DNA of 13,342 nucleotides from Blastocatellia bacterium (GCA_003488005.1 DNND01000091.1:1-13342); one strand, 5' to 3'. Numbered from the stretch's first letter, positions 6,075 to 13,200 are shown. Translations and numbers: made by a program. The notes: generated from the letters alone by a model not told the origin.

Positions 6075-6088
6075 CCTTATTAATAAGG
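6075..6088. repeat. Perfect 14-bp AT-rich palindrome downstream of the DinB gene
   Basis: CCTTATTAATAAGG is a perfect palindrome 11 bases past the DinB stop codon on the minus strand. It could be a protein-binding site or a short terminator-like hairpin; there is no T-run, so termination is not well supported. Confidence 0.4.
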
Positions 6089-6099
6089 CCAAGCTTCAT

Positions 6100-6666
6100 T
6101 CAACCGCGCTCTTCAGAGTCTTTCATTGCCCACTGGTTTTGCAGACGGGCGTTGAACTCTGCCGAACGGTTGCGCGGAATGCTCAGCGTTTTCCAGTCGC
6201 TCGTATGAAAATGTTTTGCCAGAAAAACGATCTGGCCGATGTGATTCGCATAATGCATCAGTTGCCGGTTGATTGCCTGCGCGACAGTATGCTCTTCGCC
6301 GCGAATCATCACTCTAGTCATCAAGTCGTCTGCGCCAAGCGGCTCGAGCGCAGCGAATACAACCTGCCAACCTCGTTCCCAGTAATCTCGCAAATCTTTG
6401 ACAGTGGTACTTGGATCAATCACAAACTCCATGTCGCGATTGCGATTTGGTTTCTCGCCATCAGTCGTCAGAAAGTCGGTCCAGCGCGAAAACATGTTGC
6501 CGGCCATGTGCTTCATGATGACGGCGACGCTGTTTCCCTCTTCGTCGAGCGTGCGGAAATACTCTTCGTCGTTGAGTTGATCCAGTGCCTTCTCCGCCAT
6601 CTTCTTGTAAGCGCGCAGGCTGGCAATCGAGTCTTCAAGATAATGTTGGCCGAGTGATTCAGTCAT
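6100..6666 (-). CDS. DinB/DUF1572 family four-helix-bundle protein
   Basis: A 188-residue protein of the DinB-like superfamily, DUF1572 type. Members are four-helix bundles with a three-histidine metal site, some being thiol transferases and most of unknown role. The likely ligands are H53 in MKHMAGNM and H138/H142 in MHYANHIGQI; the C-terminal IPRNRSAEFN also recurs in relatives. AAGGTG lies 7 bases before the ATG. Only 15 bases separate it from the hisS stop codon, so it is probably co-transcribed with hisS. An open frame on the opposite strand (6046-6657) has a Shine-Dalgarno-like AGAGGAG but is an antisense shadow. Confidence 0.88.
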   Translation of the reverse strand: MTESLGQHYLEDSIASLRAYKKMAEKALDQLNDEEYFRTLDEEGNSVAVIMKHMAGNMFSRWTDFLTTDGEKPNRNRDMEFVIDPSTTVKDLRDYWERGWQVVFAALEPLGADDLMTRVMIRGEEHTVAQAINRQLMHYANHIGQIVFLAKHFHTSDWKTLSIPRNRSAEFNARLQNQWAMKDSEERG

Positions 6667-6681
6667 ATCTCTACACCTTGG

Positions 6682-8079
6682 TTATCGAATTTTCAACGCG
6701 GCGCGGATTGCTTCCGCAACTGCTTCGCGCTTCACACTTCGCTGCTCTCCGGTACGCATGTTTTTGATCGCCACTTCGCCGCGCGCGCGTTCATCGTCGC
6801 CGACCACGGTTACGAACGGAACGCCATGCTCGGATGCATACTTGAATTGTTTGCCTACCTTGTCCGCCTCGGGGTACAGGTCAACGCGCAGACCCGCGCG
6901 ACGCAACTCGTTCGCGAGCGCGATGGAATCAACTATCGATTCGCCGTTCCAAATGCTGACCATAACGTCGGCCGAGTTGGAAACGACTTCAGACGGAAAC
7001 ATTTCTCGTTCAGCCATCACGACAATAATTCGTTCCAGCCCGAGCGAGAAACCGCACGCCGGAACATCCTGGCCCGCAAACATTCCCACCAGGTTGTCAT
7101 AGCGTCCGCCGCCACCCAGGCTGCCCGCCAGATCCTTGACGTTGATCTCCATGATTGCTCCGGTGTAATAAGCCAGCCCGCGCGCCAGCGTCGGGTCCAA
7201 CTTTATGCGCGCGGCAACGCCTCTGGCCTTGCAGAACTGTAGAATTTGGCGCAGGTCGTCAACTCCCTTCGCGCCGGTTTCGTTCGTGCCAATAAACTCA
7301 ACCAGCCTGCCCAAAATATCTGCATTGAACGCGCTGCGGGTTTCACCGCCCTCCAGATCAAGCAGGTTTGCCGCGCGTTCGGCACCGGTGACGCCTTCGA
7401 AAAAACGCATCAGTCTCACCGCAGACTCGTCAACGATACCGCGCTCGTTCAATTCACGCGCGACACCTTCCGGACCGGCTTTGTCCATCTTATCGAGCGC
7501 AATTAACGCGTCGGCATGCTTGTCGCGTTTCACTCCGGCTTGCTCCAGCAAACCCGTGAGCACCGAGCGGTGATTCAAACGAACAGTGAAATCATTAAAG
7601 CCAAGGGTGGTTAGCACATCGCCGGCAGCCGAACAAATTTCCGCTTCCACCACCATCGAGCGGGAACCCAGCACATCAACATCGCATTGATAGAACTCGC
7701 GAAAGCGCCCGCGCGCCGGACGATCAGCGCGCCAGACAGGTTGAATCTGATAGCGCTTAAAAAATTTCGGCAGCTCGTTTTGATATTGCGCGACCACTCG
7801 AGCCAGCGGCACAGTCAGATCGTAACGCAACGCAAGATCGGCTTCTCCTGTCTTCTCATGCTCGCCGCGCTTGAGTATCTTGAAGATGAGTTGATTGCCT
7901 TCGTCGCCATACTTACCCAGCAGTGTTTCGATATTTTCTACTGCCGGAGTTTCCAGCGGCTCAAAGCCGTAGCGTTCGTATACCTCTTTGATCACACCTA
8001 TGACGTATTCGCGTTTGCGAACGTCTGCGGGAAGAAAATCGCGCATGCCGCGCGGCGGTTGGGTTTTCGCAGAAGGCAT
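6682..8079 (-). CDS. hisS: Histidyl-tRNA synthetase
   Basis: A 465-residue class II synthetase that charges tRNA-His. Motifs in order: the N-terminal RGMRDFLPADVRKREY, motif 2 region (YQIQPVWRADRPARGRFREFYQCD, about 110-133), histidine-specific HisA (LARGLAYYTG, 298-307) and HisB (GGGGRYDNLVG, 322-332), motif 3 (CGFSLGLERI, 342-351), and a C-terminal anticodon-binding domain with GDDERARGEVAIKNMRTGEQ. In HisA, Ala stands where many bacterial enzymes have Asp (RGLDYY); Asn or Ser occurs there in some lineages. The length (465) is longer than the ~425 of E. coli. No Shine-Dalgarno is visible before the ATG. First gene of the minus-strand cluster that runs through DinB and VOC to aspS. Confidence 0.97.
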   Translation of the reverse strand: MPSAKTQPPRGMRDFLPADVRKREYVIGVIKEVYERYGFEPLETPAVENIETLLGKYGDEGNQLIFKILKRGEHEKTGEADLALRYDLTVPLARVVAQYQNELPKFFKRYQIQPVWRADRPARGRFREFYQCDVDVLGSRSMVVEAEICSAAGDVLTTLGFNDFTVRLNHRSVLTGLLEQAGVKRDKHADALIALDKMDKAGPEGVARELNERGIVDESAVRLMRFFEGVTGAERAANLLDLEGGETRSAFNADILGRLVEFIGTNETGAKGVDDLRQILQFCKARGVAARIKLDPTLARGLAYYTGAIMEINVKDLAGSLGGGGRYDNLVGMFAGQDVPACGFSLGLERIIVVMAEREMFPSEVVSNSADVMVSIWNGESIVDSIALANELRRAGLRVDLYPEADKVGKQFKYASEHGVPFVTVVGDDERARGEVAIKNMRTGEQRSVKREAVAEAIRAALKIR

Positions 8080-8164
8080 GGGGCGTTCGTCGAAAGATTT
8101 TTGAATTGAAGAGCTAAAACTCGCCGCTCATCATAACCTGAATTCTTTGGCGCCCGAAGGAAAG

Positions 8165-8197
8165 AGCCCGAATAAGACTGGACAGCGTCGGGCTTTT
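8165..8197. other. Terminator-like hairpin in the leader of the membrane protein gene
   Basis: AGCCCGA (8165-8171) pairs with TCGGGCT (8188-8194) across a 16-nt loop, followed on the plus strand by TTTT. No plus-strand gene lies upstream to be terminated. It may be a leader attenuator for the membrane protein gene or a block between the divergent hisS and membrane genes. Its presence argues against starting the membrane protein at the TTG at 8147. Confidence 0.4.
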
Positions 8198-8251
8198 GGA
8201 AATAATGCTATCAGCTCCGCCGTGGGCCACCGAGGAAACGAGCCACCTATC

Positions 8252-9715
8252 ATGAGTTCTGCACCTGTTGCCGAAAACTTGTTGACGCCCACCCTACCGG
8301 CGTCACTCGGGATAGCGTTGCGAAATGTGCTTCTGACGTTGACGCTGACCGTAGCCAGCCTGGTGCTGGCCGGATTTCTCTGGCGCGAACAAGGCTACGA
8401 AATGCTCATTGTGACGATGGGCTGGCCGCACGTCATACTGGGCTTTGTCTTCTACTTTGGTCGCGTGATGCGCGGCGAGACAAAGGCGCGCCCGGCTTTT
8501 GTCTTGCTGGCGCTGCTGACGGTAACGCTTTGGATCATTCACTACAATTATGCGATCACCGGGCTAATCTATCTCTACTTTCTTTACCACGCGTTTCGCG
8601 ACGAAATTTTCGTTTACTTGCAAACTCGCGCGCGCCATCGGCGCGGCCCGGGGGTCTTTGCGGTGGCCGGCGTAGGGCCATTGATCTTGTTGATGCTTCT
8701 GGTTCCAAAACAGCAGGACTTTCGCCAGGACCTGCGGCGCGTGGAATTGACAGGAGCGCATATGGCTGCTCGCGGCTGGACACTGACGTCGTTTAAGCCA
8801 GTGCAGAACTCCCTGGGCCGCGATTTCTATTTCCACCTGCTGGCTCCGCAAACTGCGGGACTGCGCGCCTTCACCACCCGGGCGACGACCGCTGACACAC
8901 GCCCCGATGGCGAGGTGTTGGTGGGAGATCACCAATGGACGCAGGCCAGGGATCTGAGTTTTCTGCCGCATTATACCGGCGACTCAGAAACACCACCGAA
9001 CCAAACGCCTGCTGCCGCTACAGAGATTCCTGTATTGCTTACTGGCGGCCACAAGGTGGGCCAAACTTTCCGGGCCGAGCGAAACAATCTGGACGGTATT
9101 TGGCTACCAGTTGATCGTCTGGAACAAACCACCGAGCCAGTGCAGTTTGTCTTTCACCTGGCGTCGCCGCCACTGCTTCCCTACTCATGGCTGGTATCTG
9201 ACCTTCGCATTGTGCTGCTGGTAATTTTGAGCGGACTCGTCCTGTGGCGCCTGCTACCTGGAGGTGGCAGGAGTTCGCAGTTATGGATTTACTTGCTGGT
9301 GCTCGTTGTTGCTTTTGCCGGCACGCAAATGATTCTCAAAAGTTCGAACAATGCCGGGTATCCCTTTCCGCTGATTTTTCAATTCGTAGTCGTCTTTCAC
9401 TACTGGAGCTGGTATGTTTTTTCCTTTGACAAGCTAAGCACGATCACGAGTAAGCCCCTGATGACATCACTCGACGGTCGGCCTTATGACCGCATGCTCG
9501 GTTATTTGCGACGCCGTCCCTACTTTGCGGCAACAGTCTTAGGATTAAACTTGATCTCAGCGGCTGGAGTGTTTTGGTATTACAAACTGAATGGGCCAAA
9601 CCCTTTGCGTTTCGCGTTGGACTATAATTACTTTCTTTACTTCCTGGTTTTCCACGTGACGTTTAGTTTCAGTCCAAAGCCTCGCATGGCGAAATTTCCG
9701 CAGGCGCCAGCATAA
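8252..9715 (+). CDS. Unrecognised polytopic membrane protein with conserved-looking histidines
   Basis: I do not recognise this 487-residue protein. Hydrophobicity suggests about ten membrane helices: roughly 22-43, 52-72, 81-97, 100-115 and 136-151, then 317-335, 343-361, 372-391, 424-443 and 455-473. Between the two sets lies a soluble region (about 155-315) with GQTFRAERNNLDGIWLPV (270-287), which resembles the jelly-roll GQTF...L..I motif found in extracytoplasmic parts of some membrane glycosyltransferases (inference). Histidines sit in or beside helices: H60 (GWPH), H97 (IIHYNY), H113 (YHAFRDE), H383 (FHYWSWY) and H468 (VFHVTF), with an acidic RDE after H113. This could be a metal or haem site. 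The ATG at 8252 was chosen over an upstream TTG frame; AGGA lies 15 bases before it, which is rather far. Convergent with the carbonic-anhydrase-like gene. Confidence 0.75.
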   Translation: MSSAPVAENLLTPTLPASLGIALRNVLLTLTLTVASLVLAGFLWREQGYEMLIVTMGWPHVILGFVFYFGRVMRGETKARPAFVLLALLTVTLWIIHYNYAITGLIYLYFLYHAFRDEIFVYLQTRARHRRGPGVFAVAGVGPLILLMLLVPKQQDFRQDLRRVELTGAHMAARGWTLTSFKPVQNSLGRDFYFHLLAPQTAGLRAFTTRATTADTRPDGEVLVGDHQWTQARDLSFLPHYTGDSETPPNQTPAAATEIPVLLTGGHKVGQTFRAERNNLDGIWLPVDRLEQTTEPVQFVFHLASPPLLPYSWLVSDLRIVLLVILSGLVLWRLLPGGGRSSQLWIYLLVLVVAFAGTQMILKSSNNAGYPFPLIFQFVVVFHYWSWYVFSFDKLSTITSKPLMTSLDGRPYDRMLGYLRRRPYFAATVLGLNLISAAGVFWYYKLNGPNPLRFALDYNYFLYFLVFHVTFSFSPKPRMAKFPQAPA

Positions 9716-9732
9716 CTTCCGGTGGTTCCGGT

Positions 9733-10245
9733 TTATCTTTCATCTTGATACCTTCTCGTAAACTCCACATAATTCTTCCAAAATAGATTTAGGCCATCGA
9801 CTTCTTCTTCCGTCAGCGGTCGCTTCACTCGCCCCGGAACACCCATCACCAATGACCGCGGCGGAATGACTGTACCCGGCGAGATCAACGAGCCGGCGGC
9901 AATTAACGACTGCGCGCCAATACGCGCATCATCAAGCACGATCGAGCCAATGCCAACCAGCGCGCCGTGCTCGATATAACAGCCGTGCAGCGTGACGCTG
10001 TGGCCAACCGTGACTTCATCTTCGAGGATAGTCGGGTTCTCGCCAGTGCGCGTATGGACCACGCAGTTGTCCTGAATGTTGCTGCGATTGCCGACACGAA
10101 TGTAATACATGTCACCGCGCAGCACCGCGTTGCACCAAATCGACGCCTGTTCTCCCAACTGCACGTCGCCAATTATTTGCGCGCTCTGGTCAACGTAGGC
10201 ACTGTCTGGGATCTGTGGATGAACTCCGCCAAATGGTCGAATCAT
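9733..10245 (-). CDS. Gamma-class carbonic-anhydrase-like hexapeptide-repeat protein
   Basis: A 170-residue left-handed beta-helix protein built of hexapeptide repeats. Zinc ligands typical of gamma carbonic anhydrases are all present: H64 (VVHTRTG), H82 and H87 (VGHSVTLHG). Supporting residues are R43 and D45 (LRGD) and Q58 (IQDN). The helix ends with the usual SLVMGVPGRVKRPLTEEE and a C-terminal helix. It should form a trimer with zinc between subunits. Many such proteins (YrdA/PaaY/CaiE type) have little or no proven carbonic anhydrase activity, and the acidic loop of archaeal Cam is not evident, so activity is unproven. The ATG at 10245 (MIRPFGG) is preferred over a TTG nine codons upstream. 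There is no Shine-Dalgarno; a TGCTACTAT box lies 10 bases upstream. Confidence 0.93.
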   Translation of the reverse strand: MIRPFGGVHPQIPDSAYVDQSAQIIGDVQLGEQASIWCNAVLRGDMYYIRVGNRSNIQDNCVVHTRTGENPTILEDEVTVGHSVTLHGCYIEHGALVGIGSIVLDDARIGAQSLIAAGSLISPGTVIPPRSLVMGVPGRVKRPLTEEEVDGLNLFWKNYVEFTRRYQDER

Positions 10246-10255
10246 AATTTTTCGA

Positions 10256-10264
10256 ATAGTAGCA
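10256..10264 (-). promoter_or_regulatory. Extended -10-like box before the carbonic-anhydrase-like gene
   Basis: Minus-strand TGCTACTAT, with TACTAT ending 10 bases before the ATG at 10245. No Shine-Dalgarno intervenes and no -35 match was found at the usual spacing. Transcription would begin about three bases before the start codon, implying a nearly leaderless mRNA. Confidence 0.35.
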
Positions 10265-10274
10265 CAGACCAATT

Positions 10275-10297
10275 ACTGGGATCGCGGACGTCTCGCC
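10275..10297 (-). repeat. Dispersed GC-rich repeat, copy 2
   Basis: The reverse complement matches bases 1-23 of the window at 20 of 23 positions. It lies between the divergent carbonic-anhydrase-like and lipoprotein genes. The next bases (10305-10316) form a small GCGC-GAAA-GCGC hairpin that may belong to the same unit. An ATG at 10303 opens a frame, but it overlaps the lipoprotein gene out of frame and looks like repeat sequence. Confidence 0.55.
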
Positions 10298-10399
10298 CGC
10301 AATGAGCGCGAAAGCGCGAACGAATCTCCCAAGGGAAGAATCCGTGAAGCAGCCATGCCAGCCATGGCCAAATCAATTCTGTGCTCCTGCTTTTGGCTG

Positions 10400-10408
10400 T
10401 GCTAAATT
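10400..10408 (+). promoter_or_regulatory. Extended -10-like box before the putative lipoprotein gene
   Basis: TGCTAAATT ends 6 bases before the ATG at 10415, with no Shine-Dalgarno in between. The -35 region is weak. The arrangement matches the boxes before the antitoxin and carbonic-anhydrase-like genes and suggests a leaderless transcript. Confidence 0.35.
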
Positions 10409-10414
10409 GCAATC

Positions 10415-10999
10415 ATGCTCAACCGGCAACTCTTGTCGATCATTCCCGTGGGGTTTCTTTTACTGTGCACGTCATGCGTCGGCTCGCTCTTCAAAGTAAA
10501 GCCAGCGATTGAATTGCCGCCGCTTGCCGCGAGTGCGCGCAGCGCGTCCGCGGGCGGCGTTACCGTCAGGGTCGCGCCGCTAATGACTGATGAAGAGAGC
10601 CAGGATTTGTTTGAAGCGAACTTGCCGTTGGGCGGAGTATTGCCAATTAGATTGGAGCTTGTCTTCGAGAGTGGTGCGCCCGTAGCAGTGAAACAAGCGC
10701 GTTTCCATCTCACTGATGCGGCGGGCAAGGAATGGAAGTTGATCTCGTCGAAAGCCGCGGTAGCGCGCATCCTCAAAGCGAACGACGTCTACGCCTACAA
10801 TCCAAACTCGCGCAAGCAGTTTGAAAAAGAGTTTGCCGCCTACGCAATTGATCTTGCCGATCCATTGTCCAGCGGCAACGCCCGACGCCAGGGCTTTCTA
10901 TTTTTCGAAACGCCGAAAAAAGAACCCGTCGCCAGTCCGGCGGTACTAACTTTGCGCGTGGACCGTCTGCCGCAACCGGTTGAGATCAAACTTAACTAG
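10415..10999 (+). CDS. Putative lipoprotein of unknown function
   Basis: A 194-residue exported protein with no domain I recognise. The N-terminus (MLNRQLLSIIPVGFLLLCTSC) is a short basic and hydrophobic leader ending in Cys21. The lipobox is imperfect (Cys rather than Leu at -3), so lipid attachment is likely but not certain. The mature part begins with a flexible Ala/Ser/Pro stretch and continues with a beta-rich segment (GGVLPIRLELVFESGAPVAV, about 69-90) resembling bacterial Ig-like or immunoprotective extracellular domains (weak inference). It ends in a strand pair near LTLRVDRLPQPVEIKL. No Shine-Dalgarno. It is divergent from the carbonic-anhydrase-like gene and convergent, 33 bases apart, with the YncE-like gene; no terminator is evident between the two. 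Confidence 0.7.
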   Translation: MLNRQLLSIIPVGFLLLCTSCVGSLFKVKPAIELPPLAASARSASAGGVTVRVAPLMTDEESQDLFEANLPLGGVLPIRLELVFESGAPVAVKQARFHLTDAAGKEWKLISSKAAVARILKANDVYAYNPNSRKQFEKEFAAYAIDLADPLSSGNARRQGFLFFETPKKEPVASPAVLTLRVDRLPQPVEIKLN

Positions 11000-11032
11000 C
11001 CGCTGAACTGTCTCCTCGCCAGCTCATCGCCA

Positions 11033-12091
11033 TTATCCCCTGCCGACAATCAACAGTGTAAACGATCCCGGCACGATCGATGGCCGCGGATGTGGTCGCT
11101 CTGCTGTGGGCGCCGGCGGTGGTCCAAACTCAGCAGTAATGAGAAACACGTTGTGCGTCTTAGGATCCAGCGTCATCGTGCGCGCGCCTCTTTGCGTGGG
11201 CAGGGTTTGCACCACACTAAACTTGTCCGGCGCGTCCTCGTGAATAACAGTTAGCGTGCCATCGCCACCATTCGGGCTAAACGCTATTTGATTGGAAGAG
11301 TCAAACTCCGCACCGTCAGCACCGTCGCCGGTAGGCACCTTTCCTACCACCTGACCGTCCGCGGTGTTGACGACGATCATCATCTTGTTGGCGCACGCCG
11401 CAAATAGACGATGATGCTTCTCATCAATTGCCAGACCGGTTGGCTCTTCGCCCGGCGCCAGCGGCCAGCGCGCGTCAACAGCCAGTTTACGGGAATCAAT
11501 TCTGACGATCGTGCTCTTGTCTTCAAGGTTAACGTAGACATGGCCCTTGTCAGCTACAGCAAATTCGGGCTTGCCGCCCAGCGGAATTGTGGCCTTCACT
11601 GTCTCGCTCTTCGGATCGATTGCATTAATGTCTTCGCTGCGTCCGTTCCCCGAGAAGACGAGTTGGGACTCAGGATCGTAAAAAATGATGTCCGGGTTTT
11701 TGCCCACCGGTATCTGTTTCGAAACCTTCAAAGTCTTAAGATCAAAAACGCTGACGGTATTATCTCGTCCGTTGCTGATGAATCCTTTACCAAGCGAGCG
11801 AACGATCGCGATGCCGTGCACGCCGTTCGTGCCGGGAATGTCGCCCACAACCTGCCCCGTGTCCGCATCAGCCACCATTACGTGAGTCGCGCGCGAGATG
11901 TACAGGCGGCGCGCTTCCGGGTCAACCGTCAAACAATCCCAGCCGCCATCGCCGCCGAGTTTTACTGTCTTAAGGATTTTGTATTCGCTTGGCGCAGGCG
12001 CACCTTGAGTAAGTCTCCACCCGGCGACCGACAGGCCCAAAAGGAAAACTGAGAACAAAACGATTCCACTACTTTTGCTAAATGCCTTCAT
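11033..12091 (-). CDS. Secreted YncE-like (YVTN-type) beta-propeller protein
   Basis: A 352-residue exported protein. Residues about 1-30 form a signal peptide or membrane anchor (basic start, then VLFSVFLLGLSVAGW). The rest is a run of about 40-residue blades in the YVTN/YncE style: for example TVDPEARRLYISRATHVMVADADTGQVV and later NTVSVFDLKTLKVSKQIPVGKNP, with AIDEKHHRLFAAC and TLDPKTHNVFLITAEF near the end. Such propellers act as periplasmic binding or scaffold proteins; no catalytic motif is visible. The Pro-rich insert PPPAPTAERPHPRPS sits just before the last strand (FTLLIVGRG), which probably closes the propeller with the first blade. AAGGAG lies 8 bases before the ATG. It is divergent from the PAP2 gene, with 194 bases between them. 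Confidence 0.87.
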   Translation of the reverse strand: MKAFSKSSGIVLFSVFLLGLSVAGWRLTQGAPAPSEYKILKTVKLGGDGGWDCLTVDPEARRLYISRATHVMVADADTGQVVGDIPGTNGVHGIAIVRSLGKGFISNGRDNTVSVFDLKTLKVSKQIPVGKNPDIIFYDPESQLVFSGNGRSEDINAIDPKSETVKATIPLGGKPEFAVADKGHVYVNLEDKSTIVRIDSRKLAVDARWPLAPGEEPTGLAIDEKHHRLFAACANKMMIVVNTADGQVVGKVPTGDGADGAEFDSSNQIAFSPNGGDGTLTVIHEDAPDKFSVVQTLPTQRGARTMTLDPKTHNVFLITAEFGPPPAPTAERPHPRPSIVPGSFTLLIVGRG

Positions 12092-12194
12092 GAAATGATC
12101 TCCTTGGATAGTTCGAATGATTCCTCAGCCTACACCTAATGCCGCGTTCCCAACAACTGGGCCGCGTCCACCCGTCATGCGATTCATTCTGCGG

Positions 12195-12224
12195 TTGTCA
12201 AACGATTGCCATGAGGCAGATAAT
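12195..12224 (+). promoter_or_regulatory. Candidate promoter of the PAP2 phosphatase gene
   Basis: TTGTCA (12195-12200) and GATAAT (12219-12224) are spaced by 18 bases, each matching five of six bases of the sigma-70 consensus. They would give a leader of about 55 bases containing the AGGAG Shine-Dalgarno at 12274-12278. Confidence 0.5.
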
Positions 12225-12252
12225 CGACCGTTTCCCCTATTCATAATCGACC
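12220..12252 (+). repeat. 10-bp direct repeat overlapping the PAP2 promoter
   Basis: ATAATCGACC occurs at 12220-12229 and again at 12243-12252, a 23-base period, close to two helical turns. The first copy overlaps the proposed -10 and the second lies in the leader. It could be an operator for a dimeric regulator, or coincidence in a short region. Confidence 0.35.
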
Positions 12253-12285
12253 CGGTTTTCCTTCTTTTCAATCAGGAGTTAAGTC

Positions 12286-13200
12286 ATGAATCTCAGTCAT
12301 AAGACTGCGAGGGCTGCGTTTTGTTGGCCCTTTAGTTTTGTTTTCATCATCATTCTATCTCCGCAGGTCCTTTCGCAAACTACACCAGCAGCGCCCGCCG
12401 CACAGTCAAAACCGGCGCCGCGTCCCACGACCGAAAAGAATTTCTTTGCCAATCTTCTTAAGGATCAAAAAGGCATCTGGACCGCGCCTTTCCATCTGCA
12501 ACAAAGCGATGCGAAATGGATCGCGCCGCTGGGATTGTCCATGGCCGCGCTGATTGCGACGGACCGGCACACGTCCGGCGAGTTAGTGGAACATGGCGAC
12601 AATCGCGATCGCTTGCGCATCAGCAAAGACATCAGTTATGCCGGCTCCTTCTATTCAACCGGCGGCATTTCTGCGTTGTTTTATCTCACCGGCCGCATGC
12701 GAAATGATGAACGCGCGAAAGAAACCGGTTTGCTTGCCACGGAAGCGCTCATCAACAGCACGATTGTTAGTAATGCGCTGAAAGGCATTTCGCAACGACA
12801 ACGGCCGCAGGTGGACCATAGCAGCGGTGAGTTTTTTGACGGCGGTTCATCGTTTCCTTCCGGACACGCGATCAATTCCTGGGCGCTGGCAACAGTAATC
12901 GCTTCCGAGTATGGACCAAGACATCGGGCGGTTAGTTATGTTTCCTACGGATTGGCCACAGCAATTAGCATTTCGCGATATACCGGAAGAAGGCACTTTC
13001 TTTCCGACGTGCTTGCGGGCAGCGCGATGGGATACGGGATTGGCCGCTACGTTTATCATCAACATCACGATGCTTCGCTTGATGAGGAGAACGGAAAACA
13101 AACCAGCCGGCTGCTCAAGTCCAGGTTTTTCCCCGCTATTGCGCCCGCTTTCAGCCGGCAGTCGCGTTCGTATGGCGCTTCGCTGGCATGGAATTTCTAA
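12286..13200 (+). CDS. Secreted PAP2-family phosphatase
   Basis: A 304-residue type 2 phosphatidic acid phosphatase-like protein. All three catalytic motifs are intact: KGISQRQRP (K166...R173-P174), PSGH (191-194), and SRYTGRRHFLSD (S230, R231, H237, D241). H194 and H237 should be the proton donor and the nucleophile on the phosphate. A signal peptide (1 to about 30) and an Ala/Pro-rich spacer precede the domain; the segments around 80-92, 118-135 and 150-165 are only mildly hydrophobic. It probably works in the periplasm or membrane on lipid or other phosphomonoesters. The C-terminus ends in aromatic Phe (SLAWNF), a feature of outer-membrane beta-barrel ends, but no barrel is evident. AGGAG lies 7 bases before the ATG. 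Confidence 0.93.
   Translation: MNLSHKTARAAFCWPFSFVFIIILSPQVLSQTTPAAPAAQSKPAPRPTTEKNFFANLLKDQKGIWTAPFHLQQSDAKWIAPLGLSMAALIATDRHTSGELVEHGDNRDRLRISKDISYAGSFYSTGGISALFYLTGRMRNDERAKETGLLATEALINSTIVSNALKGISQRQRPQVDHSSGEFFDGGSSFPSGHAINSWALATVIASEYGPRHRAVSYVSYGLATAISISRYTGRRHFLSDVLAGSAMGYGIGRYVYHQHHDASLDEENGKQTSRLLKSRFFPAIAPAFSRQSRSYGASLAWNF

Noticed and set aside
6046..6657. Plus-strand 203-codon open frame with a good Shine-Dalgarno-like AGAGGAG before its ATG
   Set aside because: It runs antisense through the whole DinB/DUF1572 gene, whose three-histidine pattern and family match make it the real gene. The translation has no recognisable domain.
3333..8079. Whether DinB, VOC and the synthetases form a resistance or toxin system
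   Set aside because: VOC and DinB-like proteins are common accessory genes; nothing in the sequence ties them to the synthetases beyond direction, so no such system is claimed.
8147..8251. TTG-initiated 35-residue extension of the membrane protein
   Set aside because: It covers a terminator-like hairpin and encodes a hydrophilic, poorly protein-like stretch; the ATG at 8252 fits better just ahead of the first helix.
10302..10499. Plus-strand 65-codon frame before and overlapping the lipoprotein gene
   Set aside because: It begins inside the dispersed repeat and overlaps the lipoprotein gene in another frame, with no domain signal.
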